9,866 nt of DNA from UBA349 sp964444115 (GCA_964444115.1 CAYUFT010000079.1:1-9866), one strand, 5' to 3'. Positions 1 through 7,272 are shown, counted from the first letter of the stretch. Notes: generated by a model from the sequence alone, not told the origin. Program-made: numbers and translations.

Positions 1-639
1 AACCACGGTTTCCACAAAGACATTTCCTTTTATTTCTTCTACATCAGAATCCCAAATTATTGGTATTTTATGTTCTTCCAGTTTTTCCTTTAGATATTTA
101 TCTGCTCGAAGTTGATCCCTTCTGTGGACAATTGTTACATTGCACCCAATATTTTTAAGAAATAGGGCCTCTTGGGCTGCACTATTGCCACCACCTATTA
201 TTAAAACATCTTTTCCAGAGAATAATGGCCCGTCACAGGTTGCACAGTAACAAACTCCTTTGCCTAAAAATTCTGTTTCTCCGGGAACATTTAGAGGCCG
301 GTGACGACTACCGGTGGATAAAATAATAGCATTGGCATGGTATTCTTGTTTGGTGGTTGAAATTTTATAAATTCGCCCTAAAGGTTCAATGGAGGTAACT
401 TCTTCCATTTCATGGAGTTCAGCTAATTTTAAGGCCTGTTTTTTCTTTTGAGCTATTAAACTCACCCCAGCTATTATTTCGTAGCCCGGATAGTTCTCCA
501 TCATGGGAACTTCCAGCCCCTGACCACCAGCAGGTCCTTTATCCAGCATTAAAGTTTTACTGCCTTGTCTTCCCCCATATATTCCTGCAGTAAGGCCACC
601 AGGCCCAGATCCAATGATTATTAAGTCGTATTTTTCCAT
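1..639 (-). CDS. trxB: Thioredoxin reductase (partial, C-terminus beyond window)
   Basis: Cytosolic FAD enzyme that passes electrons from a reduced nicotinamide or deazaflavin cofactor to thioredoxin. I translated 213 residues by hand from ATG at 639 to the window edge with no stop. In order: FAD-binding GSGPGG at residues 10-15, a GGQ/YPG segment near 38-52, the redox-active CATC at 132-135 followed by DG, the second dinucleotide fold GGGNSA at 149-154, and HRR at 172-174 with a further Arg at 178. Family members run to about 300-320 residues, so roughly 90-100 C-terminal residues are missing. The HRRxxxR pattern is the NADPH-type signature of bacterial TrxB; some methanogen homologues use F420H2 instead, so the donor is inferred. 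An AGAGGA Shine-Dalgarno at 646-651 fixes the start. It lies 75 bases after gatE, with no strong separate promoter seen. Confidence 0.93.
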   Translation of the reverse strand, partial: MEKYDLIIIGSGPGGLTAGIYGGRQGSKTLMLDKGPAGGQGLEVPMMENYPGYEIIAGVSLIAQKKKQALKLAELHEMEEVTSIEPLGRIYKISTTKQEYHANAIILSTGSRHRPLNVPGETEFLGKGVCYCATCDGPLFSGKDVLIIGGGNSAAQEALFLKNIGCNVTIVHRRDQLRADKYLKEKLEEHKIPIIWDSDVEEIKGNVFVETVV

Positions 640-645
640 TTTGTT

Positions 646-651
646 TCCTCT
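646..651 (-). promoter_or_regulatory. Ribosome binding site of trxB
   Basis: On the minus strand AGAGGA ends six bases before the ATG at 639. It supports this start for a gene whose other end is outside the window. Confidence 0.75.
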
Positions 652-714
652 AGGTAAATTTTTTTATTGAAAGTTTGATACTGGTAAATAATTTTAATTC
701 AAACAATATGATTG

Positions 715-2577
715 TTAAGAATATTTCTGTATATTCTCTCTCAAAAGCTTATTCACCAATTTACCATCGGCCTTTCCTTTTAACTCTTTCATAGCCATAC
801 CCATCAATGGGCCCATGGCCCCCATGCCTCTTTCTTTTATCATTTTTTCATTTTTAACAACTATGTTTTCTATTATTTTAGCTGCATCGTCTTCAGAGAG
901 CATGATTAGGTTTAGAGATTGGGCAGCTTTTAGGGGTGTAACATGTTTATCTGCTACGTGTCCTATTATGTCGGAGAGAGCATCTTTAGATACTTTATCT
1001 TCTTCTAAAAGTTTTAGAACCTCTTTAATTACTTCCAAATCGAGATTGTCAATATCATGGCCATCTCTTTTAAGTTCTTTTAGGGAATAAGCCAGTAATG
1101 ATGCCACCACAATTTTATCCACATTCATTTCACTTAAAATCTCTTCAAAATCATCGGCCTGATTTCTTCTGACTAATTGCCCAGCTAGATCTTCACTAAG
1201 ACCATATTCTTTAATTATCCTTTCTTTTTTCTCTTGGGGGAGTTCTGGAAGATTTGATTGGATTTTTTTCACATAATCTCGTTCTATAGGAAATAGCGGA
1301 ATGTCTGTTTCCAGATACATTCTGCTGGAGGTAGGTAGTGGCCTTAAGAATTCAGAATTACCATCGGGAAGTGCTTTCCGGGTCTCTTCTACTACACCAT
1401 CTAAGGCCATTTTAGCTCTTCTTTGCACTTCTTCTAAAGCAGCAATAGCAATGTTCTTTTCATGAGCCACGATAATCACGGCATCATCTGCTCCGGATTG
1501 AGTAAACTCTCGCAGTTTACTAACTTCTTCGGCGGTTATTCCATATGCTGGAAGCTCATCGGTATGGAATATTCCAGAAACTCCTAATTTTTTAGCATAA
1601 CTGGAGAATTCTGTTCCGAGTCTCCGGCCAGGTTGTAATTCCACTCCCACCAGGCCATTAAAGCCTTCTAACTTTATGGCCATGACACTGGATGCACTGG
1701 CAATGATTTTGGAAGTAGTATCCTGGAACAATTCATTAATATCATATATGGCGTCTGGAACATTAGCACTGCGCTTTTTTAGTTCTTCTCTAATTTCTAC
1801 CAGTTTTATCTGACGTTTAACTTCTCTTTCCACCATTTCTGGCATTAAATCCAGATCCTGCACACCTTTAATTTCCACGCGAGCCCCTTCTTTAATGGAA
1901 ATATTCAAGTCTTGTCTGATGGTTCCCAGGCCTCTTTTTACCCTAGTACTCCTTAAAACCTGACCTAACTGGTAGGCCACTTCTTTCACCTGATCGGGGT
2001 GATGGATGGATGGATCGGTGGTAATTTCTACTAACGGAATTCCTAAACGGTCTAATCTGAATGTTACGCCGTCTGGTGTGTTTTCTATTCTTCGGGCAGC
2101 ATCTTCTTCCAGGCATAAGTTTTCGATTTTTACTTTTCCATAAGGTGTTTCCAAAAAACCGTCAGTGGCCACCAGTCCGGTTCTTTGAAATCCTCCGGTG
2201 TTACTACCATCAATTACCTGTTTTCTCATGGTATGGAATTCATCCACTATTCTCATACTTAAAAGAGAGGCAATGATTGAGGCCAGTTCTAAAGCTTCTT
2301 CATTTAGGGGATGTGGTGGTTCTTCATCAGCTTCCACCAGGCAAGTCTCCTGGGAATAAGCCTGATACTTAAATCTCAATTTCCGGCGGGCCTCTTCAAA
2401 GGCAGCCCGATCAATTTTTCCCAGTTCACTTTGGGTGGGCCTTAAGTTCCGGAATATTTCATATTCTGCTTCTTTATCAGTTAAATTGCAACTGCATGGG
2501 CAGAATAGTTTGCTTTTACTATCTAGTTGTTGATGTATTTCTAACCCCATTTTAAGTCCGAGTTTGTCCCAGTCCAT
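715..2577 (-). CDS. gatE: Glutamyl-tRNA(Gln) amidotransferase subunit E
   Basis: The kinase/transamidase subunit of the archaeal GatDE complex. It phosphorylates the glutamate on misacylated Glu-tRNA(Gln) and amidates it with ammonia supplied by GatD, making Gln-tRNA(Gln). The protein is 620 residues, usual for GatE. Seen: the GatB-type cradle with GLEIHQQL at 11-18, EADEEPP at 82-88, and RLDRLGIPLVEITTDP around 174-189; an AspRS-type (GAD) insert at roughly 285-400 including PGRRLGTE at 316-323, which separates GatE from bacterial GatB; and a helical YqeY-like tail ending with GMGAMGPLMG at 584-593 and KADGK at 602-606, which contacts tRNA in the family. An in-frame GTG at 2586 would add three residues, but that GTG is itself part of the GGGTG Shine-Dalgarno for ATG 2577, and the MDW start matches my memory of the Methanothermobacter protein. 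It follows gatD after 122 bases. Confidence 0.96.
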   Translation of the reverse strand: MDWDKLGLKMGLEIHQQLDSKSKLFCPCSCNLTDKEAEYEIFRNLRPTQSELGKIDRAAFEEARRKLRFKYQAYSQETCLVEADEEPPHPLNEEALELASIIASLLSMRIVDEFHTMRKQVIDGSNTGGFQRTGLVATDGFLETPYGKVKIENLCLEEDAARRIENTPDGVTFRLDRLGIPLVEITTDPSIHHPDQVKEVAYQLGQVLRSTRVKRGLGTIRQDLNISIKEGARVEIKGVQDLDLMPEMVEREVKRQIKLVEIREELKKRSANVPDAIYDINELFQDTTSKIIASASSVMAIKLEGFNGLVGVELQPGRRLGTEFSSYAKKLGVSGIFHTDELPAYGITAEEVSKLREFTQSGADDAVIIVAHEKNIAIAALEEVQRRAKMALDGVVEETRKALPDGNSEFLRPLPTSSRMYLETDIPLFPIERDYVKKIQSNLPELPQEKKERIIKEYGLSEDLAGQLVRRNQADDFEEILSEMNVDKIVVASLLAYSLKELKRDGHDIDNLDLEVIKEVLKLLEEDKVSKDALSDIIGHVADKHVTPLKAAQSLNLIMLSEDDAAKIIENIVVKNEKMIKERGMGAMGPLMGMAMKELKGKADGKLVNKLLRENIQKYS

Positions 2578-2583
2578 TTTTTT

Positions 2584-2588
2584 CACCC
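2584..2588 (-). promoter_or_regulatory. Ribosome binding site deciding the gatE start
   Basis: GGGTG on the minus strand lies six bases before ATG 2577. It overlaps the alternative GTG codon at 2586-2584, so that codon is more likely part of the ribosome binding site than a start. Confidence 0.6.
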
Positions 2589-2624
2589 AATAATAAAATT
2601 TAAATTTAAATTATAATTGTAATG

Positions 2625-2632
2625 TTTATATT
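2625..2632 (-). promoter_or_regulatory. Candidate TATA box of gatE
   Basis: AATATAAA on the minus strand, about 48 bases before the gatE ATG. With the usual archaeal spacing, transcription would start near 2600 and give a leader of about 25 bases. The 24-base direct repeats lie immediately upstream. gatE could instead be read only from the gatD transcript; in AT-rich DNA this match alone is weak. Confidence 0.35.
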
Positions 2633-2640
2633 AACTTGAA

Positions 2641-2700
2641 TTTTTAATGTATTGAATCAATATCTTGTAATTTGTATTTTTAATCTATTGAATCAGTATC
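2641..2700. repeat. Two 24-base direct repeats upstream of gatE
   Basis: The segments 2641-2664 and 2677-2700 are identical at 22 of 24 positions; the differences are at repeat positions 9 and 20. They are separated by 12 bases, giving a 36-base period. The left copy contains a perfect palindrome, ATTGAATCAAT (2651-2661). The right copy has the same core with one mismatch (2687-2697) and its last base overlaps the final base of the gatD stop codon. The pair sits just upstream of the candidate gatE TATA box, where activator sites are expected. It could be a regulator binding site or a local duplication. Confidence 0.8.
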
Positions 2701-4010
2701 TAAATAAGAAAATAATCCAGAGACGATTTTTCTTCCATTTCTCCAGCAATATTAGTATTCATAATTTTCTTAACTTCATTTAAATTGTCACTTTGACCTA
2801 AAGCCCAGACCAATTTAACATAAGCAGTCTCGGGTAACATATCTTCTCCGGAAATAATCCCGGCATTTATAAGTCTTCGCCCGGTACTGTAAACATTCAT
2901 GTTTATTTTTCCATAGAAGCATTGTGAGGTCATTACTACAGGTACCTCTTCATCAGTGGCCCTTTCCAGTGCAGGGATTAAGTAATCTGGGCAGTGCCCT
3001 AATCCAGTCCCTTCTAGCAAAATACCTTTGTATCCTTTATCTAAATGGTAATCAATAATATCGCCTTGTATCCCTGGGAAACTTTTTATAAGAGCTACTT
3101 TAGGTTCAATATCATCTTTAATTTTTAATTCTACTTCTCCCCTCTTTTTATAGGATTTTTCAGGGGCAATTTGTAATTTTCCATTTTCTATTTCGCCCAG
3201 GGGTGTTGTATTTATACTGCGGAAGGTATCTCTACGAGTAGTATGCATTTTTCGCACTTTTGTTCCTCGATGCAGATAACAGATAGAGTCATCATGAGTA
3301 GCATGCATGCAAACCATAACTTCAGCTAGATCTGATTTGGCGGCAGCTACAGAATTAAGAAGATTTAAAAAAGCATCTGTGGATGGTCTATCAGAGCTTC
3401 GCTGAGCACCAGTAACCACAATAGGCACTGGGGTCTCCAGGATAAAACTCAAAGCTGCGGATGTGTAATGCATAGTATCTGTACCATGGGCCACTACTAC
3501 ACCATCAGCACCGTTATTTATCTCATCAGCAATAGAATTCGCAGATTTAACCCAGTATTCTGGCTTCATATTTTCACTCAGAATATTAAAAATGGCCTTT
3601 CCATTAATGTTGGATTGATCCATCAGTTCGGGGTTGGCACGCAAAAGATCATCAGCACTGAAAGCAGGGTGAACTGCTCCAGTTTTATAGTCAATTATGG
3701 ATGCTACTGTCCCACCAGTAGAAATAATGGAAATTTTAGGATTTTCAGGATTTTCTTTGATGTCCAGTGGAGGTAATTCTATTTTTGGCTGTTCACCTTT
3801 TGAAATTATTTCGACTTTTGCATCGGAAATATTAACTCCTACATTATAACCACTGTCCATTTTTAAAACCAGATGTTGGTCATCAGCATCTTTTGCCCGG
3901 TCAAGCAACATACCTTTGTAAGCTATTTCTGGTTTAATAACTGTTATGAAATCTCCAACAGAGATTTTTGATGATTCTAATAATTCTTTAGCTAATCCTT
4001 GATAATTCAT
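2700..4010 (-). CDS. gatD: Glutamyl-tRNA(Gln) amidotransferase subunit D
   Basis: The glutaminase/asparaginase-like subunit of GatDE. It releases ammonia from an amide donor and channels it to GatE when Glu-tRNA(Gln) is bound. The protein is 436 residues, the family's usual length. An N-terminal Tudor-like region (about 1-75) precedes the type I asparaginase fold. That fold has TGGT at 98-101, HGTDT at 175-179, GAQRSSDRPSTDA at 201-213 and KVRK at 251-254. The catalytic residues I recall from Methanothermobacter GatD (Thr101, Thr177, Asp178, Lys254) are all present at the same numbers, so the enzyme looks active. The N-terminal domain and the neighbouring gatE rule out a plain asparaginase. 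ATG 4010 is supported by AAGAGGAA at 4016-4023. It has its own likely promoter in the gap upstream, and gatE follows 122 bases downstream. Confidence 0.96.
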   Translation of the reverse strand: MNYQGLAKELLESSKISVGDFITVIKPEIAYKGMLLDRAKDADDQHLVLKMDSGYNVGVNISDAKVEIISKGEQPKIELPPLDIKENPENPKISIISTGGTVASIIDYKTGAVHPAFSADDLLRANPELMDQSNINGKAIFNILSENMKPEYWVKSANSIADEINNGADGVVVAHGTDTMHYTSAALSFILETPVPIVVTGAQRSSDRPSTDAFLNLLNSVAAAKSDLAEVMVCMHATHDDSICYLHRGTKVRKMHTTRRDTFRSINTTPLGEIENGKLQIAPEKSYKKRGEVELKIKDDIEPKVALIKSFPGIQGDIIDYHLDKGYKGILLEGTGLGHCPDYLIPALERATDEEVPVVMTSQCFYGKINMNVYSTGRRLINAGIISGEDMLPETAYVKLVWALGQSDNLNEVKKIMNTNIAGEMEEKSSLDYFLI

Positions 4011-4106
4011 TAAGATTCCTCTTTTATTTCCTTAAAATACCATCTCTAAGATTTTAGTAATCTGATAAAAAATATTGCAACTATCTTTAAGTGAAATATC
4101 TGTAAT

Positions 4107-4119
4107 CTTTTTTATAACC
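4107..4119 (-). promoter_or_regulatory. Candidate gatD promoter (TATA box)
   Basis: GGTTATAAAAAAG on the minus strand, with core TTATAAAA at 4117-4110, resembles archaeal TATA boxes. It shares the 12-mer AGGTTATAAAAA with the candidate vorC promoter. It implies a start near 4088 and a leader of about 75 bases before gatD. Confidence 0.5.
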
Positions 4120-4126
4120 TTTTTTA

Positions 4127-4137
4127 TTAGAATCTAA
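4127..4137. promoter_or_regulatory. Small palindrome upstream of the gatD TATA box
   Basis: TTAGAATCTAA is a perfect 5-1-5 palindrome starting eight bases upstream of the GG of the gatD promoter element. A longer pairing of 4127-4133 with 4152-4158 is also possible. Its position fits a regulator site, but it is short and made mostly of A and T. Confidence 0.25.
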
Positions 4138-4261
4138 GATATGATAAAAAAATTCTAAATGTTAATATTATATTTAATTTAAATCGTAATAAATGTGGTT
4201 AATGATTATAATATTTAAAATTAGATTTTATATTTATTTTTTCTATAGTGTATTATTAATC

Positions 4262-4282
4262 AAATAATAAAAATAAAAAAAA
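4262..4282 (-). terminator. T-tract terminator after vorA
   Basis: Read on the minus strand this is eight T, one A, five T, then an A/T tail, about 58-78 bases after the vorA stop and with no obvious hairpin. Runs of T of this kind end archaeal transcription. It fits the boundary between the vor and gatD units. Confidence 0.5.
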
Positions 4283-4339
4283 TTAGAAAATAATTTTGAT
4301 ACAATATAGACAAATACATATCCAGTTAATATGTCAAAA

Positions 4340-5821
4340 TTATTCTAATTTAATGTTTTCTTCAGCCCATTTGGCACCGGCTTCCAGTATTTCCAGGTTT
4401 ATATCAACCAATTTTGGTTTTCCTGAGAATGTGTGGGCCACAGCCGCTTTAAATGATTCTCGGTCTAGTTCCGTGTATCCCAGATGCATTAGAACTCCCA
4501 GCATAACGGTGTTAGCTGCTCTTTTAACTCCCATACTTTTAGCTATTCTCATAGCCGGTACAGGAATTGTTTTAACGCCTTTTGAGCCTTCATATTCTCC
4601 AGATGCCGAGTCATAGATTATGGTTCCTCCTGGGAGTATATCTGGTCCAAATTCGTCCAGTGATGGCTTATTAAAGGCTACCATTATTTCATTCCTTTTA
4701 ACTGCAGGAGAACCAATAATTTCACCGGAAATAACCACCACGCAGCTGGATGTTCCACCTCTCTGTTCTGGCCCATAAGAAGGATACCAGGAAACATGGC
4801 GCTGTTCAGTACAGGCGGCCTGGGCTAAGGTAAGGCCCATACTCAGAACCCCTTGTCCTCCAAATCCTGCTATTTTAATGAACTTCTCTTTGAATTCAGG
4901 ATCATCCACCGGATCGGGGTTACTGTCATCAGCCAGATGGAAGATTTCATCCAGTGATTTTTTAGAAAAGTCACTTTCATCCCGATGTAATGGAATTGCT
5001 TCTTTACTTTTATCTCGGAATCTCTGAAGAGGGAACTCTTTTTCCATTTCTTCATTTATGAATTTCTCAGCAGCAACAGCGTCCTGCCTGAGATTGGTAG
5101 GGCACGGAGATAATACTTCTACAAAGGCATAGCCTTTACCATCTCTTTGAATTTCCAGTGCTTTTTTAACTGCAGTTTTTGCTTTCCGTATATGCTTAAT
5201 ATCTGAAACTGAGACTCGTTCAATATACACTGGAGCCTGAAGATTATCCAGAAGTTCGCACATGTGTAAAGGATATCCTGCATATCTAGGATCCCTTCCC
5301 TGAGGACAAGTCACAGTTACTTCTCCTAAAAGGGTGGTAGGGGCCATTTGACCTCCAGTCATCCCATAAACAGTGTTATTTACAAAGAAAACTGCCAGTT
5401 TTTCTCCACGATTTGCTGCCTGTATGGTTTCATTCAGACCTATGGATGCTAAATCCCCGTCTCCTTGATAAAGCATTACAATGGCATTGTCTTCTGCTCT
5501 AGAAATACCGGTTCCCACAGCGGGTGCTCTTCCATGGGCCACTTGAACATTTCCACAGTCAAAATAGTAATAGGCAAAAACCGCACAACCTACGGGACTG
5601 ATCATAACTGCTCTTTCTTGAATACCTAATTCATCCATGGCCTCTCCAATTAGTTTATGAAGAATTCCATGACCACAGCCGGCACAGTAATGGGTTGCGG
5701 TGGGTGCACTTCCTCCCTTTCGCTCAAAAACGTCGTAAAGAGAATCTGGCTTTTTTAATATTTTCTCATTTATTTCTCCTATATTGGAATTTATTTTTGA
5801 ATTAGCAGGGTCCGGCTTCAT
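4340..5821 (-). CDS. vorA: 2-oxoisovalerate:ferredoxin oxidoreductase, fused beta (TPP) and gamma subunit
   Basis: Catalytic thiamine-diphosphate subunit of VOR, which interconverts branched 2-oxoacid plus CoA with acyl-CoA, CO2 and reduced ferredoxin. Residues about 35-290 form the beta domain. CAGC at 46-49 with Cys79 and Cys240 are probable ligands of the cluster next to TPP, and the TPP motif runs from GDGD at 120-123 to NN at 148-149. Residues about 313-493 form the gamma domain, with GFGGQG at 319-324 and YGPEQRGG at 349-356. The beta-gamma fusion and close similarity to my memory of Methanothermobacter VorA favour VOR over 2-oxoglutarate oxidoreductase, whose subunits are usually separate. 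The N-terminus carries about 20 extra residues before the conserved KPDSLY. The start is nevertheless firm: ATG directly abuts the vorB stop, with GGAGGT six bases upstream. Confidence 0.93.
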   Translation of the reverse strand: MKPDPANSKINSNIGEINEKILKKPDSLYDVFERKGGSAPTATHYCAGCGHGILHKLIGEAMDELGIQERAVMISPVGCAVFAYYYFDCGNVQVAHGRAPAVGTGISRAEDNAIVMLYQGDGDLASIGLNETIQAANRGEKLAVFFVNNTVYGMTGGQMAPTTLLGEVTVTCPQGRDPRYAGYPLHMCELLDNLQAPVYIERVSVSDIKHIRKAKTAVKKALEIQRDGKGYAFVEVLSPCPTNLRQDAVAAEKFINEEMEKEFPLQRFRDKSKEAIPLHRDESDFSKKSLDEIFHLADDSNPDPVDDPEFKEKFIKIAGFGGQGVLSMGLTLAQAACTEQRHVSWYPSYGPEQRGGTSSCVVVISGEIIGSPAVKRNEIMVAFNKPSLDEFGPDILPGGTIIYDSASGEYEGSKGVKTIPVPAMRIAKSMGVKRAANTVMLGVLMHLGYTELDRESFKAAVAHTFSGKPKLVDINLEILEAGAKWAEENIKLE

Positions 5822-6877
5822 TTAGATACCTCCTGCAATTTCTCTTATTTTAGCCACTAAATCGTCCAGTTCTATGAGATTTCCACCCATTCGATTAACC
5901 AGTTCCACGTCATGGCATTTAATGGCCATTTTTATGTCTTCTCTCATCTGGCCATTACTCATTTCCACAGATACAAATTTACATCCGTTTTCCCGATCCA
6001 AATGGGCTAATCTTTCATCAGGGAATGGGAAAAGTGTAATTGGTCTTAAAAGACCGACCTTTATTCCCTCTGAGCGAGCAATTTCCACTGCACTTCTACA
6101 AATTCTACTACTTATTCCATAAGAGACCAGAACAATTTCTGCATCTTCGGTGTAATATTCTTCGTATTCCACTTCGTTTTCCTTTATTTTCTGATATTTT
6201 TCCTGTAAGTAGAAGTTAAATTCTTCTAATTGATTAAAATCAAGGAATATAGAAGTTGCCAGATTGTTCATCGTTTCTTTATTCCCACAGACTGCCCGGG
6301 AGTTATCTATGGTAGGTGTAATAGCATTTTCTGGATAATGCAGTGGTTCTGCCATTTGACCTAGCACACCGTCGGCCATTACTACCACGGGATTTAAGTA
6401 CTTATCTGCCAGTTCAAAGGCTTTTATAGTAAGATCACACATTTCCTGGACACTATTAGGGGCCACCACTATGTTTTGATAGTTACCATGGCCTCCACCT
6501 TTAACGATTTGATTATAATCTCCCTGTTCTGGCCCAATATTACCTAAACCTGGCCCGGCCCGCATTACATTTACAATAACTGCAGGTAGCTCTGTTCCAG
6601 CTAAGAATGATATTCCTTCTTGTTTAAGACTTATTCCTGGCCCTGAAGAGGCAGTCATTACTCGGTGACCAGCTGCTGCCCCACCATAAACCATATTTAT
6701 GGCTGCTTCTTCTGATTCGGCCTGTACAAATTTTCTCCCAACCATGGGGAAATATTTTGATGCTTCATGTAAAATTTCACTGGCGGGTGTGATAGGATAT
6801 CCAAAATAGCAATCGCAACCGGCGTACATGGCTCCTATGATCACTGCAGTATTTCCTTTTACCATTTGGGTGGCCAT
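5822..6877 (-). CDS. vorB: 2-oxoisovalerate:ferredoxin oxidoreductase, alpha subunit
   Basis: Alpha (pyrimidine-binding and substrate-binding) subunit of VOR. It is 351 residues, matching the family. The YPITP motif at 27-31 is the signature loop of 2-oxoacid:ferredoxin oxidoreductases, whose Thr contacts the 2-oxoacid. The E-rich QAESEEAA at 52-59 and SSGPG with a following LKQEG (about residues 77-88) are also typical. The C-terminal third, from about 245, holds the second fold with VSYG and LLRPITLFPFP. It completes the active site together with VorA. It sits between vorC and vorA with zero-base junctions on both sides; the vorC stop TAA touches this ATG, and GGAGG lies eight bases upstream inside vorC. 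Which 2-oxoacid is preferred cannot be read from the sequence alone. Confidence 0.94.
   Translation of the reverse strand: MATQMVKGNTAVIIGAMYAGCDCYFGYPITPASEILHEASKYFPMVGRKFVQAESEEAAINMVYGGAAAGHRVMTASSGPGISLKQEGISFLAGTELPAVIVNVMRAGPGLGNIGPEQGDYNQIVKGGGHGNYQNIVVAPNSVQEMCDLTIKAFELADKYLNPVVVMADGVLGQMAEPLHYPENAITPTIDNSRAVCGNKETMNNLATSIFLDFNQLEEFNFYLQEKYQKIKENEVEYEEYYTEDAEIVLVSYGISSRICRSAVEIARSEGIKVGLLRPITLFPFPDERLAHLDRENGCKFVSVEMSNGQMREDIKMAIKCHDVELVNRMGGNLIELDDLVAKIREIAGGI
5828..5833 (-). promoter_or_regulatory. vorA ribosome binding site inside the end of vorB
   Basis: GGAGGT encodes the last Gly-Gly of VorB and lies six bases before the vorA ATG. The junction reads TAA then ATG with no spacer, which suggests translational coupling and fixes the extended VorA N-terminus. 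Confidence 0.8.
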
Positions 6878-7171
6878 TTATTCTGCCTCCTTATTAATTG
6901 CTTCCTTGGGGGTTTCTGCACTTTTGGATTTACCAGGCTTCTGGGGAATATGTACTTCCACAGCTAATGGTTCTGGACAGGTGTAATAACAGTTTCCACA
7001 AGCATTACATCCTTCTCCTTTATAAAATGCATAATGATATCCTCTTTTATTAATATCATGGCTCATTTCAAGTACTTCTCGTGGGCAGGCCATTATACAC
7101 CTTTCACAGGCCTTACACTCTTCTATATTTATTACAGGGTAAGCTTCTTTTCTTTTTGCAGTCTCAGACAT
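6878..7171 (-). CDS. vorC: 2-oxoisovalerate:ferredoxin oxidoreductase, ferredoxin-like (delta) subunit
   Basis: Small electron-transfer subunit of VOR that would carry electrons between the TPP site and external ferredoxin. It is 97 residues with two CxxCxxCxxxCP motifs: Cys19, 22, 25, 29 and Cys55, 58, 61, 65. This predicts two [4Fe-4S] clusters with full ligand sets. The spacer between them (30-54) and the tail after about residue 75, rich in Lys, Glu and Ala, carry no recognisable domain. It is the first gene of vorCBA and ends directly at the vorB ATG. ATG 7171 is preceded by an AAGGAT-type ribosome binding site at 7177-7182. Alone it would be only a generic ferredoxin; the operon gives the assignment. 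Confidence 0.92.
   Translation of the reverse strand: MSETAKRKEAYPVINIEECKACERCIMACPREVLEMSHDINKRGYHYAFYKGEGCNACGNCYYTCPEPLAVEVHIPQKPGKSKSAETPKEAINKEAE
6886..6890 (-). promoter_or_regulatory. vorB ribosome binding site inside the end of vorC
   Basis: GGAGG within the last codons of vorC lies eight bases before the vorB ATG. The same layout recurs at the vorB-vorA junction, marking vorCBA as one tightly packed translation unit. Confidence 0.75.
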
Positions 7172-7191
7172 TTTTAATCCTTCTTGAAACT

Positions 7192-7210
7192 GATTTATTA
7201 TAAATAAATC
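7192..7210. promoter_or_regulatory. 19-base inverted repeat in the vorC leader
   Basis: Perfect 8-base arms (GATTTATT and AATAAATC) around a 3-base centre, starting 20 bases upstream of the vorC ATG. It lies downstream of the candidate vorC TATA box, where a bound protein could block transcription. A weak RNA hairpin is an alternative. The arms are nearly all A and T, so chance is possible. Confidence 0.4.
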
Positions 7211-7259
7211 TTTTATTTCAGTTATTAATGTGATTCTTAATTTAAATTCAATATTTTTA

Positions 7260-7272
7260 GATTTTTATAACC
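7260..7272 (-). promoter_or_regulatory. Candidate vorCBA promoter (TATA box)
   Basis: GGTTATAAAAATC on the minus strand, core TTATAAAA at 7270-7263. It implies a start around 7240 and a leader of about 70 bases containing the 7192-7210 inverted repeat. Its presence directly after a T-tract argues that vorCBA can be transcribed separately from the synthetase gene. Confidence 0.45.

Larger units (their letters stand above)
4011..4339. other. 329-base AT-rich intergenic region between vorA and gatD
   Basis: This gap separates the vor unit from gatDE. On the minus strand it contains, in order, T-rich tracts 57-71 bases after the vorA stop (candidate terminator), a long stretch of almost pure A/T, a small palindrome at 4127-4137 (TTAGA-A-TCTAA on the plus strand), a strong TATA box at 4110-4117, and a leader of about 75 bases ending in the gatD ribosome binding site. 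I found no convincing small gene, tRNA or C/D-box RNA in it. Confidence 0.6.

Noticed and set aside
2584..2586. GTG start for gatE giving 623 residues
   Set aside because: The GTG is part of the ribosome binding site of ATG 2577, and the MDW start agrees with the family.
2700..4010. Plain type I L-asparaginase
   Set aside because: The N-terminal Tudor-like extension, 436-residue length and neighbouring gatE identify GatD.
4870..5055. Small minus-strand frame of 61 codons inside vorA
   Set aside because: It overlaps the Lys/Glu-rich linker of VorA in another frame and its composition reflects that linker.
4340..7171. 2-oxoglutarate (Kor) or pyruvate (Por) ferredoxin oxidoreductase
   Set aside because: The fused beta-gamma subunit with a separate small ferredoxin and alpha gene matches methanogen VOR; substrate range still needs assay.
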